From Myxococcus sp. CA023 (GTDB lineage: Bacteria; Myxococcota; Myxococcia; Myxococcales; Myxococcaceae), in the NCBI RefSeq assembly GCF_010998615.1, contig NZ_JAAEAH010000014.1, forward strand, positions 1 through 64,000: a stretch of DNA of 64,000 bases, in the 5' to 3' direction. Shown piece after piece: positions 9,014 through 17,455 of the stretch. Position 1 is the first letter of the stretch, and the number at the start of each line of letters is the position of its first letter. Below the pieces are notes generated by a model. The model ran no database searches, was not told the origin of the DNA, and saw only the letters and a program-made list of their open reading frames with translations. Position numbers and translations under genes: made by a program.

Positions 9014-9043
9014 GAGGCAAGGCGCGCTCCCGCGCCTTGCCTC
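9014..9043 (+). terminator. hairpin terminator after the SMI1 gene
   Basis: Perfect 13-base-pair stem GAGGCAAGGCGCG with its complement, four-base loop CTCC at 9027-9030, starting 12 bases after the SMI1 stop codon. It lacks a long T run but could serve both this gene and the convergent small gene. Confidence 0.7.
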
Positions 9044-9063
9044 AACATCGCCTCACCGCACGT

Positions 9064-9336
9064 TTATCCCTGCGGCAGCTTGTCGAAGTCGATGGGCCGG
9101 ATGCGGTAGCCCGGCTGTGCCGTCAATTCCAGCGGCTCTTCCTCCTCATCACCCCGGCGGAACTCATGAATCTCGTCCGGGAGGATGTCGCGGAAGTCCG
9201 GCTCCTCCTCCAGCGGTGGGGTCGCCGCCAGGTCCTGGTCGGAGATGTTGATTTCATCCTCACCGGTGTCCGGGTTCATGTGACGCCGAGAGGTGGACTC
9301 GCCCACGTCGTCTGACCCCAGCTTCTTGAATCGCAT
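9064..9336 (-). CDS. small acidic hypothetical protein
   Basis: A 90-residue soluble acidic protein of unknown family. Notable segments are the N-terminal M-R-F-K-K-L-G and the central P-P-L-E-E-E-P-D-F-R-D-I-L-P-D-E-I. The start ATG 9336 is chosen because GAGGAGAGG lies just upstream; the frame continues to 9381 without a ribosome site. No membrane segment or signal peptide. It appears to be transcribed alone, with the terminator hairpin at 9014-9043 beyond its stop. Confidence 0.62.
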   Translation of the reverse strand: MRFKKLGSDDVGESTSRRHMNPDTGEDEINISDQDLAATPPLEEEPDFRDILPDEIHEFRRGDEEEEPLELTAQPGYRIRPIDFDKLPQG

Positions 9337-9447
9337 GGCCTCTCCTCGGAAAGCGCGGTGGGTCGGCTGCCTTCGTCTCAAGAATGAGAACCCGCGGGGG
9401 CTCCGGCAATTCTCGCCGCCCGCCTGCCTGCCATGCCTGCCCGTGCC

Positions 9448-10125
9448 TCAGCGCTCCGGGAGCACGGCGCGGCCAGAGGGGTAGGCGGGCTCCACCTCCA
9501 GCAGCACCATGGCCAGGGCCAGTACGCGCGACAGCGTCTCGCGCAACTGGTAGCGCCACGGCGTCGACCGTCCCTCGTCCGCGGCCACGCCCCATGCGTC
9601 GATGCCCACCGAGTTGGCGATGAACAGCGCCCGCGTCAGGTGGAAGCGCTGGGTGACGAGCACCGCCCGCTTCGCGCCAAACACCGTGGCGGCCCGCAGG
9701 CAGCTGTCATAGGTGGACAGCCCCGCTTCGTCGCCCAGGATCGCGCTTTCGGGCACGCCGTGCTCCACCAGGTAGCGCCGCATGGCGCGCGTCTCGTGGT
9801 GGAAGGGCTTCGTCTGGTCTCCACTGACGAGCACCGTCTGCACCTTGCCCTGCTGCCACAGCGCGACGGCCGCATCCAGCCGCTGGGCGAGCACGGGGGA
9901 GGGCACCGCGCCCCTCGCCAGACCCGCGCCGAACACCAGCGCCACGGGAGCATGGGGCGCCTGCTCCAGGGGGACGATGCGGTCCTCGTAGCTGAGGCGG
10001 ACGAGGTGGGAGAGGGCGAGCAGCCCCAGCCCACCCGCGGCCAGGACCGCGAGGCCTCTACGCAACCACACCCATCTCGCACCGCCTGGCTTCATGGACC
10101 CCGAGAACACCGGTAGAGAGGCCAT
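9448..10125 (-). CDS. SanA/YdcF-like (DUF218) envelope protein
   Basis: About 225 residues with one N-terminal membrane segment (W-V-W-L-R-R-G-L-A-V-L-A-A-G-G-L-G-L-L-A-L) followed by the DUF218 domain. Family marks are A-L-V-F-G-A-G-L near residue 67, V-L-V-S-G-D-Q near 100, E-A-G-L-S-T-Y-D-S near 135 and V-T-Q-R-F-H-L-T-R-A near 158. SanA/ElyC relatives affect envelope barrier function and peptidoglycan or carrier-lipid turnover; the reaction is not established. Starts at ATG 10125, GTG 10146 or ATG 10095 are all possible. Expected at the inner membrane with the domain in the periplasm. Confidence 0.8.
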   Translation of the reverse strand: MASLPVFSGSMKPGGARWVWLRRGLAVLAAGGLGLLALSHLVRLSYEDRIVPLEQAPHAPVALVFGAGLARGAVPSPVLAQRLDAAVALWQQGKVQTVLVSGDQTKPFHHETRAMRRYLVEHGVPESAILGDEAGLSTYDSCLRAATVFGAKRAVLVTQRFHLTRALFIANSVGIDAWGVAADEGRSTPWRYQLRETLSRVLALAMVLLEVEPAYPSGRAVLPER

Positions 10126-10173
10126 TGTGTTCCGGCCGCCCTCCACCGGAAAGCCCAGAGCGACATCCCTGTC

Positions 10174-10602
10174 TCAGGGGAACGTGCCCGCCTGGGAGCC
10201 TGCCGGCTTTGGGGCAAATCGCTCGATGGCCTCCAGCAACTGTCGGGGCTCCACGGGTTTCTTCAGGAATGCCGCCACGTTGTACGAAGACGCATAGACG
10301 GCCCGGTCTCTCGGATTCATCTCCGCCATGCCCGCGGACAGGATGATGACTGGCACCTGGGCCAGCGCTTCACTCGCCTTGCGGGTGGTCAGCACTCGGT
10401 GGCCGTCCATGACAGGCAGGGCCATGTCCAGCACCATGAGGGCGGGGCGGGGAGGCTGGGCCAACTGCTCCAGGGCCTCCCGGCCGTTGCGCGCTACGCG
10501 CACCGCGTGGCCGTGCAGCTCCAGGTAGTTCTGAAGGGCCTCACAGATGTCCACGTCGTCTTCGACGATGAGCAGCGGACCGGATGACGTCTGAGCCACC
10601 AT
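10174..10602 (-). CDS. stand-alone response-regulator receiver protein
   Basis: A 142-residue single CheY-like domain. The acidic pair is in I-V-E-D-D (15-16), the phospho-acceptor is D59 in L-M-V-L-D-M, the conserved Ser is in V-I-I-L-S-A-G, and the Lys is in F-L-K-K-P. There is no output domain, and no histidine kinase lies nearby. Such lone receivers act through protein contacts or as phosphate shuttles. It is divergent from atpG, separated by 215 bases. Confidence 0.9.
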   Translation of the reverse strand: MVAQTSSGPLLIVEDDVDICEALQNYLELHGHAVRVARNGREALEQLAQPPRPALMVLDMALPVMDGHRVLTTRKASEALAQVPVIILSAGMAEMNPRDRAVYASSYNVAAFLKKPVEPRQLLEAIERFAPKPAGSQAGTFP

Positions 10603-10714
10603 TCCCGCAAGGTAAGTCCGTGTCCTACCGCGGGGAGGGGCTGTCAGGGGGGCTCGGCCGCCTGCCGTATCCGGTGGGGCGGGCGATCGTCTGCCCGGCG
10701 GCGGCAGGCATCCG

Positions 10715-10741
10715 TTGACCGGCTCCCGCCCCGCCTATATA
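10715..10741 (+). promoter_or_regulatory. candidate promoter of atpG
   Basis: TTGACC at 10715-10720 and TATATA at 10736-10741 are separated by 15 bases, about 75 bases before the atpG start. The -10 lies in the perfect palindrome CCTATATAGG (10734-10743). The spacer is shorter than the ideal 17. Confidence 0.45.
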
Positions 10742-10817
10742 GGGGGCCCCGTCTTACCCTGCCCCGCCTTCCTTCAGGACAAAGCGGGTCGAACGCCCCA
10801 CAGGAGCTCCCCGGTCC

Positions 10818-11702
10818 ATGGCGTCCCTTCGCGACATTCGCAAGCGCATCCGCTCGGTGAAGAACACGCGTCAGATCACCAAGGCGATGAAGATGGTTTC
10901 CGCCGCGAAGCTCCGCAAGGCGCAGGACGGCATCCTGGCGGCGCGTCCCTACGCGACGATGCTGGATCAAATCATCGCGGACCTGGCCGCCCGCGCCGGG
11001 GATGAGAGCCTCAGCCACCCGCTGCTCATGGCCCGCCCGGTGAAGCGCGTGGAGCTGGTGCTCCTCACGTCGGACCGTGGCCTCGCCGGTGGCTTCAACT
11101 CCAACGTCATCCGCCGCGCCAACCGGTTCCTCTACGAGAACACGAACCTGGAGAGCATCCGCCTCTCCACCGTGGGCCGGAAGGGCAACGACTTCTTCCG
11201 CAACCGCGGCCAGAACATCCGCAAGGACTTCGGCGGCCTGTACCAGCGCCTGAACTACCGCGCCGCCGCGGACGTGGCCGAGGAGCTGGTGGCCAGCTAC
11301 CTCAATGGCGAGGTGGACGCGGTCCACATCGTCTACAACGAGTTCGTCTCCGCCATCTCCCAGACGGTGAAGGTCGCTCAGTTGCTGCCGCTGCAGACGC
11401 TGGGGACGCCGGACCAGGCCCCGACGGCGGGCTCCACCTCGCTGGTGGACTTCAAGTACGAGCCGGACCGTCAGTCCGTGCTGGACCGCCTGGTGCCCCA
11501 GGCCGTCAACATCAAGCTCTACCGCGCCCTGCTGGAGAGCGTGGCCAGCGAGCACGGCGCCCGCATGAGCGCCATGGAGAACGCCACCTCCAACGCGACC
11601 GACATGATTGGCAGCCTGACGCTCACCTACAACCGCACGCGTCAGGCGGTCATCACCAAGGAGCTGATGGAGATCGTCTCCGGCGCCGAGGCCCTGAAGT
11701 AG
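10818..11702 (+). CDS. atpG: F1F0 ATP synthase gamma subunit
   Basis: Central rotor stalk of the F1 motor, 294 residues, the usual length. The N-terminal helix begins [20 protein letters not shown] with [11 protein letters not shown] next to it. The middle has [12 protein letters not shown], and the C-terminal helix has [10 protein letters not shown], the coupling region that contacts beta. Ribosome site AGGAG at 10802-10806. It is not preceded by atpA or atpH as in most bacteria, and a strong hairpin follows at 11733-11761, so it may be transcribed as a single gene. Confidence 0.97.
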   Translation: MASLRDIRKRIRSVKNTRQITKAMKMVSAAKLRKAQDGILAARPYATMLDQIIADLAARAGDESLSHPLLMARPVKRVELVLLTSDRGLAGGFNSNVIRRANRFLYENTNLESIRLSTVGRKGNDFFRNRGQNIRKDFGGLYQRLNYRAAADVAEELVASYLNGEVDAVHIVYNEFVSAISQTVKVAQLLPLQTLGTPDQAPTAGSTSLVDFKYEPDRQSVLDRLVPQAVNIKLYRALLESVASEHGARMSAMENATSNATDMIGSLTLTYNRTRQAVITKELMEIVSGAEALK

Positions 11703-11732
11703 GGCATTCGCGCAGCCGCGACCCCGTCTCCT

Positions 11733-11768
11733 GGGCCCGCCTCGTCTATCGAGGTGGGCCCTTCGCGT
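11733..11768 (+). terminator. terminator after atpG
   Basis: Stem GGGCCCGCCTCG (11733-11744) pairs with CGAGGTGGGCCC (11750-11761) with one G-T pair, loop TCTAT, followed by a short T-rich stretch TTCGCGTTT. It begins 31 bases after the atpG stop. Confidence 0.75.
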
Positions 11769-11789
11769 TTGAGGCCCCCGCGAAGCGTT

Positions 11790-11999
11790 GCGAGCTGCAT
11801 CCTCAGACCGGGTCAAGTACGCCGGCAACCTGCTCGCCTCGTGGGCCGCCCGGAGGCCCGCGAGGTGTTCGGCCGCTACGCGCCGGAGGAGCGCAACTCT
11901 TCGAAGCGCGAGCAGATTCAGAGCCAGGGCGCCAAGGTGGTCCTGGTCGGTCGCCCGAACAGCGGGCTGCCCCTGGTGTACCAGCCGGATGGGAGGTAA
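11790..11999 (+). pseudogene. possible decayed gene fragment between atpG and atpD
   Basis: Protein-like text is seen in two frames. One frame gives D-R-V-K-Y-A-G-N-L-L-A-S-W near 11800-11850. Another gives R-E-V-F-G-R-Y-A-P-E-E-R followed by K-V-V-L-V-G-R-P-N-S-G-L-P-L-V-Y-Q-P-D-G up to the stop at 11997-11999. Joining them needs one frameshift near 11850. No start codon with a ribosome site and no family recognised. It may be a remnant of a small gene that has lost its frame. Confidence 0.35.
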
Positions 12000-13613
<1,614 letters not shown>

Positions 13614-13644
13614 GCTGGGCGCTTCTCCTCCCGCAGAGGTCCCC

Positions 13645-14214
13645 ATGCGCCGTGCAGCGCTCGCCCTGGTCCTGATGTTCCTGGCTCCCTCCTCCGCCCT
13701 GGCGGAGGAGCGCAGGGGACGGGCTCGGGTGAGCGCCAACGGGCTCTACAGCGTCCGCATGGTGGAAGCGGCGCAGGACCAGTGCCGGTTGGAGGTGACG
13801 CAGGAGAGCGGCCCCGTCTGGACGCTGAAGGAGTGTCTGGGCACGGTGGACGACCTCTACTTCGTCTCCAACGACGGCGAGCGCGTCTGGGTGGTGTGGC
13901 CGCTGGTGGAGAAGGGCAAGGCCGTGGCGGAGCCGCGGACGAAGAAGTCGAAGGCGAAGAAGCCCAAGGGGCCTCCCGCCTGGGCGCGCGTGGTGGTGGC
14001 GGCGCAGTACGGGCGGGATGGCCAGCGGCTCCAGGAGAAGCGGCTGACCGAGTGGCTCAACACGCGGCAGCTCTCCGAGGTGCGCCAGCTCACCCACCAC
14101 TTCAAGTGGCTGGAGGGCACGCTCGGAATCCCCGGCAAGGGGCCCCGGTTGACGGACGCCGGGGTGGTGGAGTTGGAGCCGGTGGGTGGAACCACCCGCC
14201 AGCTCACGTTCTGA
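13645..14214 (+). CDS. secreted hypothetical protein between atpD and atpC
   Basis: A 189-residue protein with a clear signal peptide (M-R-R-A-A-L-A-L-V-L-M-F-L-A-P-S-S-A-L-A, cleavage near residue 20). The mature part is mostly beta with two cysteines (C-R-L-E-V and L-K-E-C-L) and a basic Lys/Pro stretch near 100. No family recognised. It sits 31 bases after atpD and 21 bases before atpC, so it is very probably co-transcribed with them, although an exported protein is not part of the ATP synthase as known. Confidence 0.75.
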   Translation: MRRAALALVLMFLAPSSALAEERRGRARVSANGLYSVRMVEAAQDQCRLEVTQESGPVWTLKECLGTVDDLYFVSNDGERVWVVWPLVEKGKAVAEPRTKKSKAKKPKGPPAWARVVVAAQYGRDGQRLQEKRLTEWLNTRQLSEVRQLTHHFKWLEGTLGIPGKGPRLTDAGVVELEPVGGTTRQLTF

Positions 14215-14235
14215 TTCGGTTGTGCGAGGAGCCTC

Positions 14236-14646
14236 ATGGCCAAGCTGACTGTGGAGATTGTCACCCCCGAGAAGCGCATCCTGTCGGTGCAGGCCGACGA
14301 GGCGATTGTTCCTGGCGGCCGGGGCCTGTTCGGCGTGCGGCCGGGACACACCCCGTTCCTGTCGCTGATGGAGCCGGGCGCGCTGACCCTGATCGAGAGT
14401 GGCCGGCGCGAGTCCTACTTCGTCGCGGGCGGCTTCGTGGAAGTGGGCAACGACAAGGTGTTGGTGCTCGCCGACGCGGCCGAGCCCGTCACGGGCATCG
14501 ACGTGGAAGGCGCCCGCCGCCGCATGGCCGAGGCGCAGGAGCGCATGAAGGGCATGTCCTCCGAGGACGCGCGCTTCGAGCTGGAGCAGGCCACGGTGCG
14601 CCGTGAGGCCGCCCGTATCGGCGCCGCCAGCAGCGCGCGCGCGTAG
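14236..14646 (+). CDS. atpC: F1F0 ATP synthase epsilon subunit
   Basis: A 136-residue protein with the N-terminal ten-strand sandwich (M-A-K-L-T-V-E-I-V-T-P-E, then R-P-G-H-T-P-F-L-S-L near residue 35) and the C-terminal two-helix part (about 88-136). This is the inhibitory and stator-facing subunit of F1. It follows the secreted-protein gene by 21 bases and is followed by a hairpin at 14667-14689. Together with atpG and atpD it forms only part of the synthase set; alpha, delta and the F0 subunits are not in the window. Confidence 0.95.
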   Translation: MAKLTVEIVTPEKRILSVQADEAIVPGGRGLFGVRPGHTPFLSLMEPGALTLIESGRRESYFVAGGFVEVGNDKVLVLADAAEPVTGIDVEGARRRMAEAQERMKGMSSEDARFELEQATVRREAARIGAASSARA

Positions 14647-14666
14647 GCTTCCCCCCGTTTCACCGC

Positions 14667-14689
14667 CCAGGAGCGTCCCGCGCTCCTGG
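14667..14689 (+). terminator. hairpin after atpC
   Basis: Perfect 9-base-pair stem CCAGGAGCG with CGCTCCTGG and loop TCCCG, 20 bases after the stop of atpC. No T run, so efficiency is uncertain. Confidence 0.6.
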
Positions 14690-14924
14690 CGTCCCTGGCG
14701 TGACACCCGGGCTCCCCTCGAGCGGAGCCGGTGTCCGCTTCTGTTTGCGTGACGGTGCCCCTCTGGGGTGGCGCCTCCGGAACAGGCTTCCCGGTCCGCA
14801 CCTCGCTTCACAGTGCCCTCAGGGGCCTGGCTGCGTTCGCCTCCGAGCTTTCGCGCGGGCGCGGCGGCCTCCTGTCAGCGGCTGTCCTCGGTCGCAGTAG
14901 CTCCACTGACAGTGTTGCTTCCAT

Positions 14925-14957
14925 TTGACGGTGCGGATTTTAAGGTGCATCTAGAAT
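14925..14957 (+). promoter_or_regulatory. candidate promoter of the hemoglobin operon
   Basis: TTGACG at 14925-14930 is a good -35. A -10 falls inside the operator, either CATCTA (14948-14953, 17-base spacer) or the better-looking TAGAAT (14952-14957, long spacer). The overlap with the palindrome is what a repressor-controlled promoter should look like. The -10 choice is uncertain. Confidence 0.45.
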
Positions 14958-14966
14958 GCATCTTAA
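14940..14966 (+). promoter_or_regulatory. NsrR-type operator
   Basis: An 11-1-11 inverted repeat with arms AAGGTGCATCT (14942-14952) and GAATGCATCTT (14954-14964), centre A at 14953, extended by TT and AA to 14940-14966. The arms agree at 8 of 11 positions. It closely follows the published NsrR consensus, whose arms read roughly AAGATGYATTT and AAATRCATCTT. It lies 30 bases before the hemoglobin start, and an NsrR-like gene is third in the operon, so autoregulated repression relieved by nitric oxide is the natural reading. Confidence 0.8.
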
Positions 14967-14995
14967 GGCCCATGCCGGGCGAGAGGAGCAGCGCC

Positions 14996-15376
14996 ATGAG
15001 CGTTACTGCGGAGAAGAGTGTCTACGAGCAGTTGGGGGGAGAGCCGGCGATGGCGGCGGCGGTGGAGGTCTTCTACCGGAAGGTGCTGGCGGACGATCAC
15101 ATCAGCCACTTCTTCGAGGACGTGGACATGGAGCGCCAGGCCGCGAAGCAGAAGGCGTTCCTGACGATGGTGACGGGTGGGCCGGTCCACTACTCGGGCA
15201 AGGACATGCGCGCGGGCCACGCGCCTCTGGTGAAGCGTGGGCTGAACGACTCGCACTTCGACGCGGTGGCGGGCCACCTGAAGGCGACGCTGGAGGAACT
15301 GGGCGTGGCCGCGCCGCTGGTGGCGAAGGTGATGACCATCGCGGAGAGCGCCCGCGCGGACGTCCTGGGACGCTGA
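14996..15376 (+). CDS. truncated hemoglobin, group I (TrHbN type)
   Basis: A 126-residue 2-on-2 globin. Family marks are Y-E-Q-L-G-G at the start, F-Y-R-K-V-L with the B10 tyrosine near residue 26, L-T-M-V-T-G-G-P then Y-S-G-K, and the proximal (F8) histidine in M-R-A-G-H-A-P-L near residue 77. Group I members dioxygenate nitric oxide to nitrate when supplied with electrons. ATG 14996 has GAGAGGAG upstream; the frame is open further upstream, but that part would cover the operator. First gene of a four-gene operon; 15 bases separate it from the reductase gene. Confidence 0.93.
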   Translation: MSVTAEKSVYEQLGGEPAMAAAVEVFYRKVLADDHISHFFEDVDMERQAAKQKAFLTMVTGGPVHYSGKDMRAGHAPLVKRGLNDSHFDAVAGHLKATLEELGVAAPLVAKVMTIAESARADVLGR

Positions 15377-15391
15377 CCCGAGGAGCACGCC

Positions 15392-16390
15392 ATGGCCAAG
15401 GTAAAGCATGAGTCCGACTGGTACCCGCTGGAGTCCGGAGAGAGTGTGCTGGACGCGCTGCTGCGCCAGGGCGTCTCCATTCCGAATGCGTGCCGCGCGG
15501 GGGCCTGCCAGTCCTGCCTGATGCGGGCCGTGGCGGGGACGGTTCCAGAGGCCGCGCAGGTGGGGCTGAAGGACACGCTCCGGGCACAGGGCTACTTCCT
15601 CGCCTGTGCCTGCCGGCCTCCGGAGGGCACGCAGTTGGAAGTCACTGGCGCGGAGGCGCTGCGCATCCCCGCGCGAATCCAGGCGCTGTCGTTGCTGTCC
15701 ACCAGCGTTCTTCGTGTGCGGCTGGTGACGGACAGCCCGCTGGCGTACCACGCGGGGCAGTACATCTCCCTGGTGCGCGAGGACGGGCTGGCCCGCAGTT
15801 ATTCGCTGGCCAGCCTGCCTCATGAAGACGCCTTGGAGTTGCATGTGCGGCTCCAGCCGGGCGGGGCGATGAGTGGCTGGCTGGCGCATGACGCACAGCC
15901 GGGAGACAGGCTCCAGGTGCAGGGCCCGGCGGGGAGTTGCTTCTATGTGCCTGGCCGGCCCGAGCAGCCCCTGTTGCTGGCGGGCACCGGCACGGGCCTG
16001 GCGCCGCTGTACGGCATCGTTCGTGACGCGTTGGCGGCGGGCCACACGGGGCCCATCTGGCTCTTCCACGGCGCTCGCACGCCCGAGGGGCTCTACCTCA
16101 CCTCCGAGCTGCGGGCGCTGGCGGAGCAGCATCCTCAGTTTCTCTATCGTCCGGGTGTGTTGGAAGGCGGCAGCCGGGACGTGGCCGAGGGAGCGCTCGA
16201 TGTGCTCATCCGCGCCGAATGCCCGAAGCCGCTGGGCTGGCGCGCATGGCTCTGCGGAGACGGGCCATTGGTGCTATCCCTTCGAAAGAAGCTGTTCCTG
16301 GCCGGGCTCTCGCTGAAAGACCTCCACACGGATGCCTTCTTGCCGAGCGTTCCATCGGGGCAGCGTACTTCCGACGCCGGAGCCCGCTGA
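15392..16390 (+). CDS. [2Fe-2S] ferredoxin / FAD / NAD(P)H oxidoreductase
   Basis: A 332-residue electron-transfer protein with three parts. A plant-type [2Fe-2S] domain (1-90) has C-R-A-G-A-C-Q-S-C and a later C-A-C. An FAD domain (about 92-195) has A-R-S-Y-S-L-A-S. An NAD domain (about 196-315) has L-L-A-G-T-G-T-G-L-A-P and C-G-D-G-P. This matches the reductase half of flavohemoglobins and phenol or benzoate oxygenase reductases. GAGGAG lies upstream of ATG 15392. Placed directly after a truncated hemoglobin, it is the likely electron donor for it. Its stop is one base before the NsrR start. Confidence 0.93.
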   Translation: MAKVKHESDWYPLESGESVLDALLRQGVSIPNACRAGACQSCLMRAVAGTVPEAAQVGLKDTLRAQGYFLACACRPPEGTQLEVTGAEALRIPARIQALSLLSTSVLRVRLVTDSPLAYHAGQYISLVREDGLARSYSLASLPHEDALELHVRLQPGGAMSGWLAHDAQPGDRLQVQGPAGSCFYVPGRPEQPLLLAGTGTGLAPLYGIVRDALAAGHTGPIWLFHGARTPEGLYLTSELRALAEQHPQFLYRPGVLEGGSRDVAEGALDVLIRAECPKPLGWRAWLCGDGPLVLSLRKKLFLAGLSLKDLHTDAFLPSVPSGQRTSDAGAR

Positions 16391-16391
16391 C

Positions 16392-16838
16392 GTGCACCTC
16401 ACCCTCCATGCCGACTACTCGCTGCGGGTGCTGCTCTACCTGGCCACGCGCACCGGGCGGCCCGTCTCCACGCAGGAGATGGCGGATGCGTACGGCATCT
16501 CCAAGCACCACCTGGTGCGCGTGGTGCAGACGCTGGCGGGGCAGGGGGTGGTGGATGCGCGAGCGGGCCGCTCCGGCGGCGTGGTGCTGGCGCGCGCGCC
16601 AGCGGACATCCGGGTGGGGAGCGTGCTGCGCGCCGCGGAGCCGGACTTCCACCTGGTGGAGTGCTTCGACCGGGAGCGAAACGCCTGTCCCATCGCTCCC
16701 GCTTGTGGGCTCAAGGGCGTCTTGGACGAAGCACGCGAGGCGTTCCTCGCGGTGCTGGACCGGTACACGCTGGCGGACCTGCTCCGCCGCTCGCGCCCGA
16801 ACCTGCAGGACTACTTCCTCCCCACCTCCGAGCCATGA
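16392..16838 (+). CDS. nsrR: Rrf2-family nitric-oxide-responsive repressor (NsrR type)
   Basis: A 148-residue winged-helix regulator. It begins V-H-L-T-L-H-A-D-Y-S-L-R-V-L-L-Y-L (GTG start 16392). The recognition helix is near G-I-S-K-H-H-L-V-R-V-V, then the wing A-G-R-S-G-G-V. The cluster-binding region has three cysteines in V-E-C-F-D-R-E-R-N-A-C-P-I-A-P-A-C-G, the same spacing type as NsrR [Fe-S] ligands, followed by Y-T-L-A-D-L-L. This resembles E. coli NsrR along its whole length rather than IscR. It starts 1 base after the reductase stop, so it is translationally coupled. The matching operator lies at 14940-14966. Confidence 0.88.
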   Translation: MHLTLHADYSLRVLLYLATRTGRPVSTQEMADAYGISKHHLVRVVQTLAGQGVVDARAGRSGGVVLARAPADIRVGSVLRAAEPDFHLVECFDRERNACPIAPACGLKGVLDEAREAFLAVLDRYTLADLLRRSRPNLQDYFLPTSEP

Positions 16839-17095
16839 TGTCCGGCACGCTGGAGCTGTTTCATCGCATCGCGGATGCACCTTCCGCGCAGGCCCGGCGC
16901 TACATCGTGGACTACGCGCTGGAGGACCGCGTGCGCTTTCGCAACGTGGCCTTCGACGAGGCGGAAGCGGACTGGCGCAAGCATGGCGGACATACCACGC
17001 CCGCGCTCTGGGATGGCACGCACCTGCATCAGGGCGCGCAGGCGGTGATGGCGCGCTTGCAGGCCGTCGTCAACCTGGGACGCGACGACGCATGA
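16835..17095 (+). CDS. glutaredoxin-like protein without active-site cysteines
   Basis: An 86-residue protein overlapping nsrR by 4 bases (ATGA). The pattern L-E-L-F-H-R-I ... A-R-R-Y-I-V-D-Y-A-L-E-D-R-V-R-F-R-N-V-A-F-D-E ... T-T-P-A-L-W-D-G-T-H-L-H-Q-G matches the strand, helix, strand and cis-Pro T-P-A-L of the glutaredoxin fold. The place of the C-P-Y-C motif is D-A-P-S-A-Q, and the protein has no cysteine. It cannot be a redox enzyme of the usual kind; a scaffold, adaptor or heme/cluster-related helper is possible. Last gene of the operon, followed by a hairpin at 17105-17128. Confidence 0.7.
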   Translation: MMSGTLELFHRIADAPSAQARRYIVDYALEDRVRFRNVAFDEAEADWRKHGGHTTPALWDGTHLHQGAQAVMARLQAVVNLGRDDA

Positions 17096-17104
17096 AGTAA
17101 CGGG

Positions 17105-17128
17105 CGCGCGTGTGCTGACACCCGCGCG
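17105..17128 (+). terminator. hairpin after the hemoglobin operon
   Basis: CGCGCGTGTG and CACCCGCGCG pair at nine of ten positions with loop CTGA, 9 bases after the last stop codon of the operon. No T run. Confidence 0.5.
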
Positions 17129-17455
17129 CTGGTGGCACCTGCGCGTCCCTCGTGCGCCATTCCCGCCGTGCGCGAAGCTTCGAGAGTTGGACACGTGTAC
17201 AGGTGCGCGAATGCGTGCACCCTCCGATGCTTGCCGCGCGCGTGTTGGTTGCGGTAGTCAGCCCACCCCGCGCTGCGATCCACGAGGCGCCAGGGATGGA
17301 GGGTGGACGGTGAAGAATCCGAGCGGCGGAGTTTCGAGGACGGCTGTATCGCGCTCGTCAAGCCCCGGCATGATTCTTCCCGCTCCGGCTCGCGGATGTT
17401 TCACGGGTTTCTCTCGGCCGTTCTGGCCTGAGCGTCGGTTAATCTCCACGACCCC
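17129..17455. other. intergenic region
   Basis: About 330 bases with no supported gene, between the hemoglobin operon and the ADP-ribosylglycohydrolase gene. I see no clear promoter. Confidence 0.4.
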
